Shown here in pieces: positions 52,969 through 64,000 of a stretch of DNA of 64,000 nucleotides (position 1 is its first letter; each line of letters starts with the position of its first letter). Source of the stretch: Chrysaora quinquecirrha (lineage: Eukaryota > Cnidaria > Scyphozoa > Semaeostomeae > Pelagiidae); the NCBI GenBank assembly GCA_014526335.1, contig JACTAT010000012.1, positions 2,339,024-2,403,023 of the forward strand, in the 5' to 3' direction. The position numbers were made by a program, and so were the translations under genes. A model generated the notes under the pieces. It was not told the origin of the DNA and ran no database searches. It was given only the letters and a program-made list of their open reading frames with translations.

Positions 52969-53583
52969 TTGTTACTTCCATCTTCCGGGTTCCATCTAAA
53001 ATGTTCGCTGTTAAGAAAAAAGGATTTTCAGCATTTTTTATTAGATGAAAATCTGCCCTGGTTTTGTGCATTTTGTTTAGAAACTTCGCTGCCTTTTCAA
53101 ACTATAACTGACAATCGAATACGAAATTTGCTAAAAGTTTCCTCTCGACTAGTTGAAAATGACAATCTTTTAAATCGGCTTACGTTTAAACGGAATTGCT
53201 CAGTTTGCAACAGGAAGGTTCGTGATGTTAATAACTCCATACCGTGCCAAGTTTGTAATTGTCTGATTCATAAAAGATGTTCCCGACTGCAACCTTGCCA
53301 GTCGGCTAACCTTGCGAAAACAGTTCAATCTTGGTATTGCCAAAATTGTTTTGAAAGTTTATTTCCGTTCACAAACCTAGCAGACAATGACCTTCTAAGT
53401 TTAACTTTTAACTCAAACTTCACATGTCCTTGCCAAAAAACATGCATGGATATCAGTGACTATGACGCTTTAGAAATCTTAGATCTTTGCAAATTGCGTT
53501 TGTCAGAGAATGATCCTTTGTTTGATAATGACATTGACAGTCACGTTGCTGCTGATTGGCATTTGAAAGTAATCCTGTCATAG
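52969..53583 (+). pseudogene. LINE N-terminal protein with PHD-like zinc fingers
   Basis: WFCAFCLETSLPFQ, CSVCNRKVRDVNNSIPCQVC, HKRCSRLQPC and WYCQNCFESLFPF form a C-C-H-C array of the PHD type that occurs at the N-terminus of some CR1-like LINE polyproteins. FTCPCQKTCMDISDYDALEI lies near the end. The frame ends at 53583, and coding resumes at 53690 in the endonuclease. Confidence 0.6.
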
Positions 53584-56414
53584 AAGACTTTCTAAATCTT
53601 AATTTGCGATTTTAATCCTCTCATAGAAGACTTTTCTTCAGCCACTGATCTTAAAACCAACAAGATTAAAGGAAAATCAAAAACCGTCGTTGATTGATAA
53701 CATTTTTATAAATTATTTTGAAAACAACGCATGGAGTGGGAACTTAATCGCAAAAATTTCTGATCACATGCCTAATTTTCTTATCATTGACCATAAGGTA
53801 AGCAAAATGATTTCAAGAATTTCATCGAAAACGAGTTTGTTTCAGATATCAAATCAAAGAATCTTCTACCAATAAACTATTCAGATATATCCCTAGATGG
53901 AAAATTTCAACACTTTCAGGATACTATACTTAGTTCCATAAATATGCAAGCACCCCTCAAAAAGGTCTCCAAGAGACAAGCTAAGCTAAGGAGAAAACCA
54001 TGGGTAACTACAGGTATTTTGAAATCTATTTCAGTTAAAAATAAACTATACAAACGATTTCTAAAATCGAAAGACAAATTTTGGTATCAACGCTACAAAT
54101 ATTACAGAGATATGCTGAATCATCTTTTAAGGAAAAGCAAACGACTCTATTTTAAGGATTATTTTGAGAACCATAAAAAGAACTCTAAGAAAATCTGGAT
54201 GGGTATTAATGATTTATTAGGGAAATCTAATAAGAAAAAACAAGTGATATTTCTTTAAAAATTGGAAACAGTGTGGTGAATAACCAAAAAATAGTTTCTA
54301 ACCATTTCAATAGATTTTTCACAGGTATAGCTCAAGATTTAGTTAATAAACTAGGAAAAACGACAAAAAAATTCACAGATTATCTTTATAGTCCTCAATC
54401 GAATAGCTTGTTTCTTAGACCTGTTTCAGAGTTTGAAGTTGGTGATGAAATTTGCAATTTAGGTGCCAAAAAGTCAGCTGATGCTTATGATATCCCAATC
54501 ACGATGATTAAACTAATCAAAGATCAAATAATAGGTCCATTAACAACACTTATAAATGATTCATTTACTACAGGTTACTGTCCTACATTATTAAAGTATG
54601 CAAAAGTTATTCCAATCCATAAAGCTAACTCGCCACTAGAGGTCACAAATTATCGCCCCATCTCGCTTCTTCCTATTTTCAATAAAATAATTGAAAAACT
54701 GATGTATGCAAGAGTAAATAACTTCCTTGAGAAAAATAATGTAATTTTCAAACATCAGTTTGGCTTCCAAAAAAATAAATCCACTTCTCTTGCAATACTT
54801 GATGTTACAACAAAGCTATTAAATGCAATTGAAAATAAACAATTCTCTTGCTGTATTTTTCTTGACTTTGCTAAAGCGTTTGATACGGTAGATCATGAAA
54901 CTCTATTACATAAACTAGAGTATTATGGAATAAGGGGTATCGCATTACAATGGTTTCGTTCTTATCTGAAAGGTAGAAAGCAGAGTGTCTTTGTAGGTGG
55001 TGAACTATCAGAAAGCCTTGACATTTCTTATGGTGTGCCTCAAGGGAGTGTTCTTGGTCCTTTATTATTTCTTCTTTATATAAACGATATACCTAGCTCT
55101 TCGAAAAACCTAGATTTTCATCTTTTTGCTGATGATACAAGTCTATTTATGTCACATAATGATCTTACAACACTAGAGACAAATATTAATACAGAGTTAG
55201 CAAATATTTCTGACTGGCTAATTGCTAATAAACTTTCCTTAAACACCAAAAAATCAAATTACTTAATCTTTTCCCCTAAAAATAAAAGATTAAAGAAAGA
55301 AGTAACTATTTATATTAATAACGAAAGGTTAGCTGAAGCTCAAAGTGTAAAATACCTTGGTGTATTAATAGATAACAATTTAAATTGGAAGACTCATATA
55401 CAACATACAAATGTAAAGATATCAAAAAGTATTGGTATATTATCTCGCTTGAGACATTTTGTTGGGAAAGATGTTTTAATTAGTATTTATAATGCTTTTA
55501 TTCAACCGCACATTAATTATGGTATAATAAATTGGGGGGGAACATACAAAAGTATCCTGGACCCTTTAAAGAAAAGTATGAAGCGCTGTAAGGCTGATTC
55601 ATTTTGAGTCCAAAACATCTCATAGTCAACCTTTATTCAATAAATCAAAATTGTTATGTCTTGACGATTGCTATCAAAATGAATGTGCCAAATTTATGTA
55701 TGATATATGTAACAAAAATGTAGAAGAACAATTTTGTAATCTTTTCGAAATGACAAGGAATAAACATAGCATAAAAACAAGACAAGCAACTTTTGGTTTA
55801 CTTTCGCAGCCTGCTATGAGAACAAATTTTAAGAAAAATAGTATAATTAATAATGGTGTTAAAATCTGGAATAGCATTCCAATTGCTATAAGGCAATGCA
55901 AAACAAAATTCATTTTTAAAAAGAAATTCAAATTATGGCTCCTGGCAAAAAATACTAAATGACAACTTCAGTTTTTCGATAACATAATTACTGTTCTGAT
56001 ATCTAATTTTTCTATTATATGTATTTTGGCTTCTTAATTAGTTTCTTTAATTTGATTAATTTAATTTGATTGATTGATTGAATGTTTAGTTTAGTGTATC
56101 CAACTGTATAATTAATCTTAGTTTATTTTGTTATTGTAATTTCTTTCTTTCTTTCATTATTATTATTTTCTTTTTCTTTCTTTCTTTCTTAGTTAATGTT
56201 CTTCTTACTGTTACTGTTACGTAGTTCAATTCATAATAAATATGTAAAATTCAAATCAACGTTGGCATGTCAACTAACACAGGGCACTTGGCTAGATAGC
56301 TCTTCTCGAGTTTTTTCTAAGTGTCCTAAGCTAATAGATTAGCAACATTTTTATTTTGCTTAACTTGTAATTAAAAGCTTGAATTGATATGAATTGAATT
56401 GAATTGAATTGAAT
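52985..56414 (+). mobile_element. CR1-like LINE with PHD-type finger, inserted in family B element
   Basis: Rightward order: zinc-finger protein (52985-53583), last part of an APE endonuclease (53690-53875), reverse transcriptase (54273-55607), C-terminal end to 55962, then a 3'UTR ending in GAATTGATATGAATTGAATT and further GAATT units at 56381-56414. The tail abuts the coding sequence of the leftward gene at 56415. Most of the endonuclease is deleted. Clade assignment (CR1/Jockey group) is from RT motifs. Confidence 0.78.
53690..55962 (+). pseudogene. LINE endonuclease end and reverse transcriptase
   Basis: Begins with the endonuclease end (IDNIFINYFEN ... ISDHMPNFLI). The RT domain: VIPIHKANSPLEVTNYRPIS, FGFQKNKSTSLAILDVTTKL, FLDFAKAFDTVDHETLLHKL, YGVPQGSVLGPLLFLLYIND and FHLFADDTSLFMS (catalytic Asp pair). 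Then NTKKSNYLIF, and after a shift at 55607 the C-terminal block QATFGLLSQPAMRTNFKKNS. Frame breaks occur near 53870, 54258 and 55607; the RT core itself (444 codons) is intact. Confidence 0.88.
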
Positions 56415-57720
56415 TTCATTATCCAGATCATCATCATCTTCACTCGTTTCATTGCTGCTACTAGAATTTAAATCAATTGAATTATCACTGCTAAAATCAA
56501 ATCTATTCTTGTTTGATTTCTTTTTAAGCTCTTTAGCTATATTTTTAGATAATAACCTTTTATCCATTTTTCTTATCTTGACGGGTCTTCTGTTATTGGA
56601 GTAACTATTTCTATCTCTTACTCGTTTTCTTTTAGCAGCAGTTACTTTTTCTTCTTTTTTATAAGCAGTTACTTCATAACCACTTTCAGGTGCATCGTCA
56701 GTTGATTGTCCGTCATCTATTTCTGAATTCGATTGATTACTAGCATATCTAGCTCTTCCTGTCAAACCTTTAGATCATAAATTTCGAACAGATTTTTCAC
56801 TTGTTCTTGTAGCATTTTGCTTATAATATGTTTATGTCCTGAACCAGTTTCTTTGTAAACTTTATTTAGTGCTTTTTTTCTCTTTTTTTGCTCTTTCCTT
56901 TCTTGCAAAAGCTTGTTCTTCTTTAATTCTATTTGATAAAGTAGAAATTTTATCACTCTGTTCCTCTTTTAAATATCTTATACTTTCTTCGTTAAGTTTT
57001 CTTAATACTTCTAATTTTTTGCTTGCCGTTCCTTTCTAGCTAAATTTTGTTCTGCTTCAGCTTTTCTTGTACGACTTGCAATAGGTGAATAGCCTGGTGA
57101 ATCGGGTAAATAACTCCCTTCCCTTGTTCTAACAGGTTTTGATGTTGTAAGTAATTGAGACAATGTATATTTATCACCGATAGGTAGTGAAGAACTTTGT
57201 AAATGTGAAGTACTTTGTTCAGATTGAGTATTTTTACTCGGTGTTGTTTGAAGTTTTTTTTTTTATTTTGAATTAATATATTATTTTTTAACTCTCTTGG
57301 GAAATGATCCATATCAAAACCTTCAGCCACCGTTTTCCTTCCAATCGGAATAAGACCAACAGGGATTGTTGGATGTCTTTCCAGATTATTAAGATAATTT
57401 AACATTTTCTGTACTCTACTAGTATTAGCTATCCTACCATGTGTACGAAAATCAATCACATTGTCATTGTTATCAAAATAAACTGATTTTTTACTTCTCA
57501 AAAACTTTATAAATTCAATAGTACGTGGTTTCAGTTTTTTTCTAACGAATGAATGTTTACTGCATCTACAGGTTCACCATTTAATATCGCTTTCAAATGC
57601 TTTTCTTTTCTATTCGTTTCTAAATGTCTTAACTCCAGTATCTGTTGATTGAAAGCATTTATTTTTGCTCGCTTATCATCAACATTAGCTTTACTATTGC
57701 TAATTATTGTTATAGGAGCG
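56415..57720 (-). pseudogene. Family B protein, coiled-coil and charged, unknown
   Basis: Leftward pieces: ISNSKANVDDKRAKINAFNQ (57700), stop and shift, then FDNNDNVIDFRTHGRIANTS, VQKMLNYLNN, PVGLIPIGRKTVAEGFDMDH, a shift, SPGYSPIASRTRKAEAEQNL, ERKEQKKRKKALNKVYKETG, and a serine/aspartate-rich C-terminus cut by the LINE. I count at least four shifts. The DNVIDFRTHGRI segment looks like a conserved core. No known domain. Confidence 0.45.
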
Positions 57721-57751
57721 TTTCATAAACAATCACAAACAGCAAATATCC

Positions 57752-57761
57752 GCGCATGCGC
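57752..57761. promoter_or_regulatory. NRF-1-type palindrome at the SWIM/YqaJ gene start
   Basis: GCGCATGCGC is a perfect NRF-1 consensus core and overlaps the first ATG (57756) of the gene. If it is the core promoter, translation more likely starts at the downstream ATG at 57789 or 57816. Confidence 0.45.
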
Positions 57762-59882
57762 GAAACACTGGTGGGCAAAAAGATAGCAATGGTGGCCGAA
57801 GCAACAGCAGGTTCAATGTCTTCTTACTTCCGAGGTTTACATTTAGTTGCTTGCAACCGATATCTAGATAAACTAAAATACGGAAAAGGTACCAAATGTT
57901 TACCAGATCCATATCAGTTAAGTGAGGGATGGATAGACAGTCCAAGGAATTGGCCAGATGTTACTTTTGGAGACATATACGTGTATTTAATAGAGACCCC
58001 AGGAATGTACACAAAAGAAGAACTGAAAGCCTATAAATCACTTGAAGCTTTCAAGTAAGAGTGTTTTTCTGTATTCAAACATAATAATAATTTAAATTTT
58101 AATAATAGTTCAGCAAAATGCGGTGATATAAGTGATATAGGTGCATTAGGTATATATTTTTTATTTCATGCTATGCTTTTAGTATCTATGTCAATAATTT
58201 TAACTGAAATCCATCATATTGTCACAGATATGTTATCAGTGGACATGTTGATACTGTTTATATGCATCCAGTTGGTTCAGAGATTCCATACTGCTTTCTT
58301 AAGGCGAAGGTGAAACCGTCACAACGTGTATTCCATCAACCCTGGGTATGCATCGAGAAGAAGACTGGATCCATTTATTGTGCCTTTTGCAACTGTATGG
58401 CAGGGTAAGATATGTTGAAATATTCCAAGCCAACAACTTCTGATTGCTACTACCATTTTAGATGTTAATATATGACTATCATTTGCAGACTTGGAGAAAC
58501 TTGCAGTCATGTTACGGCCTATTATTTAAGGTGGAACTGGCAGTGAAACTTGGTATAACAACAACTTCTTCAACAAGTGAAAGCTGCAAATGGAATAAAG
58601 CACTTAAGGATGAGGTAATAGAATGTAATATATTTTATGCAAATTAAATATATCTGATAAAAAAATTTCCATAAAATAATCACACCTTTTTGCTTGAACA
58701 GATTGAGCCATGTACTATTGCTGAACAAGTTTCACTGTTACAAGGCAACCACAAAACCACCCGTGAAAGCCACAACCCAACAGGATTTGACCCACTTCCC
58801 TCCATTGAAGAGCTGAAAGAGCTGAAAGAGATCTGCCCAGATGCATGTCTGTTTGGTATCATCCCAAAGCTAGTGAGGAAACACATACTGCCTCTGAGGA
58901 TGAATCTGACAACACGTTTCCCCAACTTTTGGATAGCTTGTTTGAAGAGAAGTTCTCCAGTCTAGAAGGTCAGCACCTGGTCTCATATGTACAGGAGAAC
59001 TGGCAAAGGTATCACATCAGTGAGGAACAAATTACAACCCTAGAAAAGCAGACCAGATCTCAGTCGATAAATAATTTATGGCACAAGCACAGAGAAGGAA
59101 GGATCACTGCTTCAACAGTTCATGATGTTTGCCATATTTTACCTTTTACTGATCCATCAAATCTTGTAAGTCGCATCCTTGGACCCAATGCTGCTGATCT
59201 ATCAAAAGTCCCTGCCATAAGATATGGGTTAGACAATGAGTCTTGTGCCAGAGATTGGTATTCTTATCAAATGGAGCCTCTCCATGAAAATTTCACGTGC
59301 AGGGAGAGTTGTTTCTACATTTCCAAAGCAGAACCTTTCTTTGGTGCAAGTCCAGATGGTATACTCTGCTGTTCGTGTTGTGGAAAAGGCCTTTGGAGAT
59401 CAAATGGTCCTTCAAGAAAAAAACAAAGGTCAGTAGAAGAAGCAGCCAATGAAGATTCTGATTTCTGTCTTGACAAGTCCCTCTCTTTGAAACCAAACCA
59501 TAGGTACTACTCACAAGTACAATTCCAAATGTATGTATTATAAGTGAAGTACTGTGATTTTGTTATTACCACTGATATCAATAAACAAATCTTCAGAGTG
59601 GCTTATGACAAGCAATTTGGCTCTAACTTGGCTTCAACATCAAAAAAATTTTTCTTTAATCATGTTCTGCCTGAAATTGTCACCAAAAAGATCTATTTAA
59701 AGAAACAAGAATCTGCAGCAAGTAGTGATGATCTGTGCTTTATATGTCAAAAGAAGGCTTCTGGGAAGATGATTATTTGTGCTGTAAATTCCTGCAAAAT
59801 AAGTAAATTCCATTACAAATGTGTTGATTTAAGAAGGCAGCCACAAAAAGAACGGTTTTGCAAAGATTGTTCCAAAAACTGA
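57756..59882 (+). pseudogene. Four-exon SWIM / YqaJ-nuclease / PHD protein
   Basis: Exon 1 57756-58054, donor GTAAGA. Exon 2 58228-58404, acceptor CACAG, donor GTAAGA. Exon 3 58499-58614, acceptor TGCAG, donor GTAATA. Exon 4 from 58702, acceptor ACAG. The joined frame has ISGHVDTV, a SWIM zinc finger (YCAFCNCMAG then LGETCSHV), WNKAL, and then the YqaJ-type exonuclease domain: HREGRITASTVHDV, IRYGLDNESCARDWYSYQ, FFGASPDGILCCSCCGKG, HRYYSQVQFQMYV. After an in-frame TAA (59541-59543) come YCDFVITTD and a C4HC3 PHD finger (LCFICQKKASGKM to CKDCSKN). One base is missing near 58518, and another shift lies near 58867. Often TE-associated in animals; this copy is disabled. Confidence 0.75.
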
Positions 59883-59889
59883 ATTGAAT

Positions 59890-60470
59890 TTACCTATTGT
59901 GTGCAAAAGCTGGTATATATATAAAAAATAATGTAAAAATAAGAAATATACCAGTAGTCGCAAAATATACACGCAGCACTGGGGATCCAGCCAGAAGGGA
60001 GGCAGCCCACCCCATCCGACACCGCGTATAATGCAAATGATGGAAACGAAAGTAGAAAGGATAGAGTTTAATGGTGACGAAGTTGCGCAGAAAACTGCAG
60101 CATGGTGAAAAGTAGTGTAAATCATCAGCCATCCACTCATGACTGCGTTTCGGGGGTTAGGAAAGTACGCAATAGTGTCATGAACCCCCCAGCATCAAAT
60201 AAGATACCATCGCACTGTTGATGAAGATGAAGTGGATGAAAGTGAGTTGGGATCTGGGAAAGAGCATCAGACCGCTGCACCCGGAACAGGTTGTGCATGC
60301 GTGTATATAAAAAAGATGTAAAAATAAGAAATATAGGTAAAAGTAAAAGTAAGTATGTTCTTTTTGTTCCATCATAACGTTAAAGTCAATGAAAAAGGGG
60401 GTTGGGATCTCGGGTCCAAACCATCAGAAGTAGCCAACCAAGGAGAGAGATCATTCCAAGCTAAATAACA
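59890..60470. other. No gene seen; possible BEL LTR/leader region
   Basis: ATGTAAAAATAAGAAATATA occurs twice (about 59931 and 60316), with CCATC-rich, GC-richer sequence between. It could include the 5' LTR or leader of the BEL/Pao element that begins at 60475, but I could not place LTR ends or a primer-binding site. Confidence 0.25.
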
Positions 60471-60474
60471 GGAG

Positions 60475-61365
60475 TGGAAGCTCAAGTGCGTTTACTGTGA
60501 AAGTAGTGACCATAAGTCTAATGAGTGTAGCAGTGTCAAGGAAGTTTCTGAGAGAAGAATAATGCTTAGAGATAAGAAACTGTGTTTCAACTATACAAGG
60601 CCAAACTATAGAGCTTTTATAAGTATTATAATGTTAGAAGTGGTTGTCAGGTGTGTCATCACACCTCAATCTGTGATAAGAAACCAGAACAAGTCCTTCT
60701 TGCAACAGGGGAGCAAGGTGTAGTATATCCTGTTGTGGTGGTAGAAGTGAATGGGATAAAATGTAGAGCCCTTCTTGATACAGATGCTGGTAGTTCATAC
60801 ATCTCAGGAAAGTTGATTGAATTACTAAAGAAAAAACCAGTAACCAGAGTACTGACAAATCGATATGATGATGAGTACATTGAAAAAGAGGATTGAAGTG
60901 TATGACATTCAAATTAAGAGCTTGAAAGGGGATTTTAGACTTGATATTGATGTCAGCAAAGTGGATAGAGAGGTGTTGCTTTCCATCAAGAATCCAAGAT
61001 ATAAGGAAATTATCAAGAGATATCCACACCTCAAGGAAGTAAAAATGGATGATGTAGATGAAAAGGATGAGCTGCCTGTACATGTCATAATGGGAGCCTC
61101 AGAATATGCTAAGATAAAAACAGACACAAAAGCCCGTGTAGGAAAGCTAGGAGAGCCTGTAGCAGAATACACCAAATTTGGTTGGACCATAATTTCTCCA
61201 GGAGCTAAAATAGATACTGGAAATATTTTCTTTGCAAGATCAAGCAGTGTTGACTATGAAAGGCTTTGCAGTCTAGATGTCTTAGGTCTCAAGGATTCTG
61301 ATAATGAGCAGCAAAGTTCAGTATTTCAAAGGTCAATTAGAGAGAAACCCAGTAGGGTATTATGA
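60475..61365 (+). pseudogene. BEL gag end (zinc knuckle) and aspartic protease
   Basis: LKCVYCESSDHKSNEC is a CCHC knuckle. A second one has lost residues (LCFNYTRPNYRAF has Tyr where Cys and His are expected). The protease (60651-60896) has KCRALLDTDAGSSYISG, where the D-T-G active site reads D-T-D. The next block (60865-61365) contains VHVIMGASEYAKI and KLGEPVAEYTKFGWTIISPG, typical of the BEL region after protease. Frameshift near 60880. Confidence 0.78.
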
Positions 61366-62312
61366 GAAAGGATTATTGTGGGAAAATGAGAATATTGCAC
61401 TAGCCAAAAACAAATCTGGAAGTCTAGCAAGACTAGATAAGCTGGTTCAAAAGCTGAAAAAAGAGCCAGAGCTTTTCAATGCTTATGACAAAGTCATGAA
61501 AGATCAAGAATCAGAGGGCATCATAGAGAAGGTGAACAGTGAAGGAAGTGGCAAGATATTTTATTTACCACACAAGCCAGTCATACTTTTGACAAGAAAT
61601 AGACTGAGACCAATAACTCTCGCAGGTGACTTGAAACAGGCATTTCTACAGATCAAGACTAGAGAGACATAGGGATACACTGCGGTTTCATTGGCTACCA
61701 GATAAAGATACAGATGAGATAAGCACATATCAATTCACAAGAGCAATCTTTCGACTAAACCAATCCCCACTTCTTCTTGGAGGGACAATCGAGCAGCATC
61801 TTAGGACTGAAGAAGAAAAGAGCCCAAAAACAGTACATGAGATACGGAAATGCATCTATCTTGATGATGTCATATTTTCAGGAGATACAGACGGAGAGGT
61901 AAAAAATTTGAAAGAAGAAACAGTTGAAATATTCAACAGAGCAGGCTTTCAACTGCATAAGTGGCATAGCAATGTGTTGGAACTAGAGAATGATCAAACA
62001 AGAGAAGATAATCAGAGCAAAACTGATGATGAGAGCTATGCAACAACTTGGCGTAAGAAAGATGAAACTAAGTTGCTAGGGCTGAAATGGGACAAGCGAA
62101 ATGATATGCTAGCAGTTAAATTTCCAGACAAGCAAAAAAAGATAACAAAGAGAGCGGTTCTGCAAAGTGTTGCATCCATCTATGATCCACTAGGAATTGT
62201 GTCCCCAGTGACATTGGAAGGAAAGTTAATCTACAGAGAGGTATGTGAAGCCAAGATACCTTGGGATCAAGTACTCAAAGGATTACAAGAATTGGGAAAG
62301 AGCTCTATCTGA
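61304..62312 (+). pseudogene. BEL reverse transcriptase
   Basis: GYYEKGLLW, MKDQESEGIIEKV and FYLPHKPVI are the start of Pao-type RT. An internal deletion follows, then DLKQAFLQI, a stop (61670), a shifted segment RAIFRLNQSPLLLGGTIEQHL, and the catalytic YLDDVIFSG (61858-61884). AGFQLHKWHSN, LLGLKWDKRNDML and ASIYDPLGIVSPVTLEGKL (62170-62226) complete it. Confidence 0.85.
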
Positions 62313-63240
62313 AGAAATTGAAATTCCAAGAAGTATCACAAAACATCCTGAGAACACTGAGTCAATCACGTTACATGCCTTTGCTGATGCAAGTAAGCAA
62401 GGAATATCAAAATGCAATTTATGCAACTGTACATCAGAGAACAGAAAGCACTCAAGGGCTTCTAGTTGCAAAATCGAGACTTGCAAAAAGGGACTGTCTA
62501 TTCCTAGATTGGAGTTCGTTGCTGGGCACCTTGCAGCAAACATGTTAGAATCGAAAAGAAAGGCACTTTCAGAATTGACAGCATTATACTGGATAAAAGG
62601 ACAAGGACGATATAAGCAGTTTGTCAACAATAGAGTGAAACTGATTCAAGAAACATCATTCATCACTTGGAAACATGTTCCAACAGAAGACAATCACGCA
62701 GATATTGGAAGCCTAGGCTGTAGAGCAAACAAGATTCCAACACGCTGGTTTCAAGGCCCTAGTTGGCTACATAATAAGAAATCTTGGCCATCAGAGATAG
62801 ATATCAAGCCAGACGAGGAGTCAGAAAAGGAAGCAAAACCCATCAGGGAATTGTTTAACACAGTTCAAACTGAGAAATGCGAATTAGACCAAGTGATCAA
62901 GAAATATAGCTTTTGGAAGGCGATGAGAATAATCAGCTGGATAAGAAAATTTATACATAACTGTTGGATTAATAGAAATAAGAGAAACTACAGTCAACTT
63001 ACAACTGAAGAAATAGATAGGCAAGTACAACTAATTTTTATAAGAGAACAACAGAGAAATGAGAGTACAGAAAGATCCAAGAGCGATCAACAACAATTGA
63101 ATCTGCAAAAGAATGACAAAAGAGTATACATCTGCAAGGGTAGAATTGAAGGACAATATCCTGTGTACTTACCAGAGAAATCAGCATTTACTGAGAAAAT
63201 CATTGAGCATTGCCACCTACAAACTCTTCACGGGGAGTAG
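62245..63240 (+). pseudogene. BEL RNase H and connection region
   Basis: ESITLHAFADASKQGIS is the RNase H start. Then PRLEFVAGHLAANMLESKRK and the tether-like SLGCRANKIPTRWFQGPSWL (BEL 'DxASRG...W..GP.WL' region). The C-terminal half reaches INRNKRNYSQLTTEEI and QYPVYLPEKSAF before the integrase zinc domain. A deletion after KALSELTALYW shortens RNase H. Confidence 0.78.
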
Positions 63241-64000
63241 GTATCACTATGATTGAGGTCAGACGGAATTATTAGATACCGAAATTGGGACAAAGAGTGA
63301 AAAGTATACAACACAAAGGTAATGGCTGCAAGAGATTCCACGTAAGAGCATTTAATCAGCCACCGTAAGGACTGTTACCTGAGGACAGAGTTCAAGCTGC
63401 AAGACCATTTGAGATCACAGGAGTTGGTTATGCTGGACCCATAATTTACAAAGATAATGCAAAGTCAGAAGGAAAAGCATATATTCTTCTAATAGCATGC
63501 AGTCTTACAAGAGGATTATATATTGATGTGGTAACAGATTTAACAACCGAAGATTTCATGTCAAGATTTAAGGAATTCATAGCCAGAAGAGGCAGACCGA
63601 GAATTATATATTCTGACAAGGCGAAAACGTTTCAGGCGGCAGTAGGAAAAATTCATAAACTCATGAACAGTGAAAAATTAAATGACTTTCTATCAAAGAA
63701 TGAGATTACATGGAAATTTAACCAAAGCCCCATGGTGGGGAGGACAATACGAACGACTGATTGGAATAGTGAAGCAGTCACTATATAAGGTTATTGGAAA
63801 AGCATGTCTAAACTTAAAGGAGTTGAAGGATGGATGGGTTGATGGATGTGGAGACAGTCTTGAACAATCAGCCTCTAAGTTATTTAGAGGATGACATTGA
63901 GTTGCCAGAATTAACAACAAATCGGATGATACTTGGAAGACAAAACACACTTCTCAATGAAGAGCTACACACTATTGAGAATAAAGATCTCTGGAAAAGA
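63240..64000 (+). pseudogene. BEL integrase, catalytic core
   Basis: FEITGVGYAGPI (63406-63441) carries Gly where the first catalytic Asp of the DDE triad is expected. Then ILLIACSLTRGLYIDVVTDL, ARRGRPRIIYSDKAKTFQAA (second Asp) and, after a shift near 63720, [20 protein letters not shown] (Glu). Stops near 63267 and 63370 interrupt the N-terminal part. Confidence 0.82.

Larger units (their letters stand above)
60475..64000 (+). mobile_element. BEL/Pao LTR retrotransposon, decayed, runs off window
   Basis: Order gag zinc knuckle, aspartic protease, reverse transcriptase, RNase H, integrase on the plus strand is that of a BEL/Pao polyprotein. Each domain is separated by frameshifts and stops. 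The 3' end and 3' LTR lie beyond 64000. Confidence 0.85.

Noticed and set aside
52941..52985. AAGCATTGTTACTT(T)CCATC pair taken as the LINE target duplication
   Set aside because: Both copies are on the same side of the LINE; none is found at its 3' end (56415).
59890..60470. BEL 5' LTR
   Set aside because: No paired LTR is visible in the window and I could not identify ends or a primer-binding site.

Overview
This is eukaryotic, almost certainly invertebrate genomic DNA, most plausibly cnidarian. The reasons are F54H12.2-like capsid genes, the multi-copy proteins with CFICQ and FHAFTGND motifs, and the dense mix of Polinton, PIF/Harbinger, piggyBac, LINE and BEL/Pao elements. The species cannot be fixed from the sequence. 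There are no bacterial operons, CRISPR arrays or rRNA genes, and I recognised no tRNA gene. Nearly every protein gene belongs to a mobile element, and nearly every one carries frameshifts, stops or nested insertions.

Layout. (1) 1-5040: the end of a Polinton/Maverick-like element (family B), with a minus-strand DNA polymerase B relic interrupted by a 2.1-kb TIR element, small genes, and a terminal repeat with CRE-type TGACGTCA sites. (2) 5040-6120: a truncated tandem copy of the end of a second Polinton family (family A). (3) about 6160-21745: a nearly complete family A Polinton. It has inverted terminal repeats, a rightward polymerase B, and leftward protease, major capsid, penton/pVI-like, integrase, packaging ATPase and two unknown genes. 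A 3.96-kb Harbinger element (TTA target duplication) sits in the middle, and that element contains a 770-bp MITE-like insert. (4) 21.8-26.8 kb: capsid-gene relics, repeats, a ~700-bp palindrome and another family B terminus. (5) 26.96-32.69 kb: a LINE with an SGNH-esterase ORF1, inserted in a family B ATPase. (6) 34.2-39.0 kb: an intact 774-codon ORF of unknown function and a decayed piggyBac transposase flanked by inverted ~149-bp satellite arms. (7) 40.1-45.9 kb: a 1,914-bp tandem duplication containing 160-bp satellites, running into a CFICQ-type transposon gene. (8) 45.9-57.7 kb: a family B Polinton half (pVI-like, penton-like, integrase and unknown genes) with two LINE insertions. (9) 57.7-59.9 kb: a four-exon SWIM/YqaJ/PHD gene, now broken. 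(10) 60.5-64 kb: a decayed BEL/Pao retrotransposon running off the window.

The most striking feature is in the family A terminal repeats. They hold uninterrupted arrays of alternating GAA/TTC pentamers (17 units at 5118-5200, 20 units at 6180-6277, 8 units with one mismatch at 21681-21718). These are followed by a CCAAT box, a TGACGT half-site or related bases, a TATA box and then the first gene. This is the architecture of a heat-shock (hsp70-type) promoter placed at both ends of a virus-like transposon and facing inward. Family B termini instead carry clustered CRE/ATF palindromes plus a TATA box. Together they suggest that each Polinton lineage acquired its own host stress- or signal-responsive promoter. 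That interpretation is inference; the motifs themselves are directly visible.
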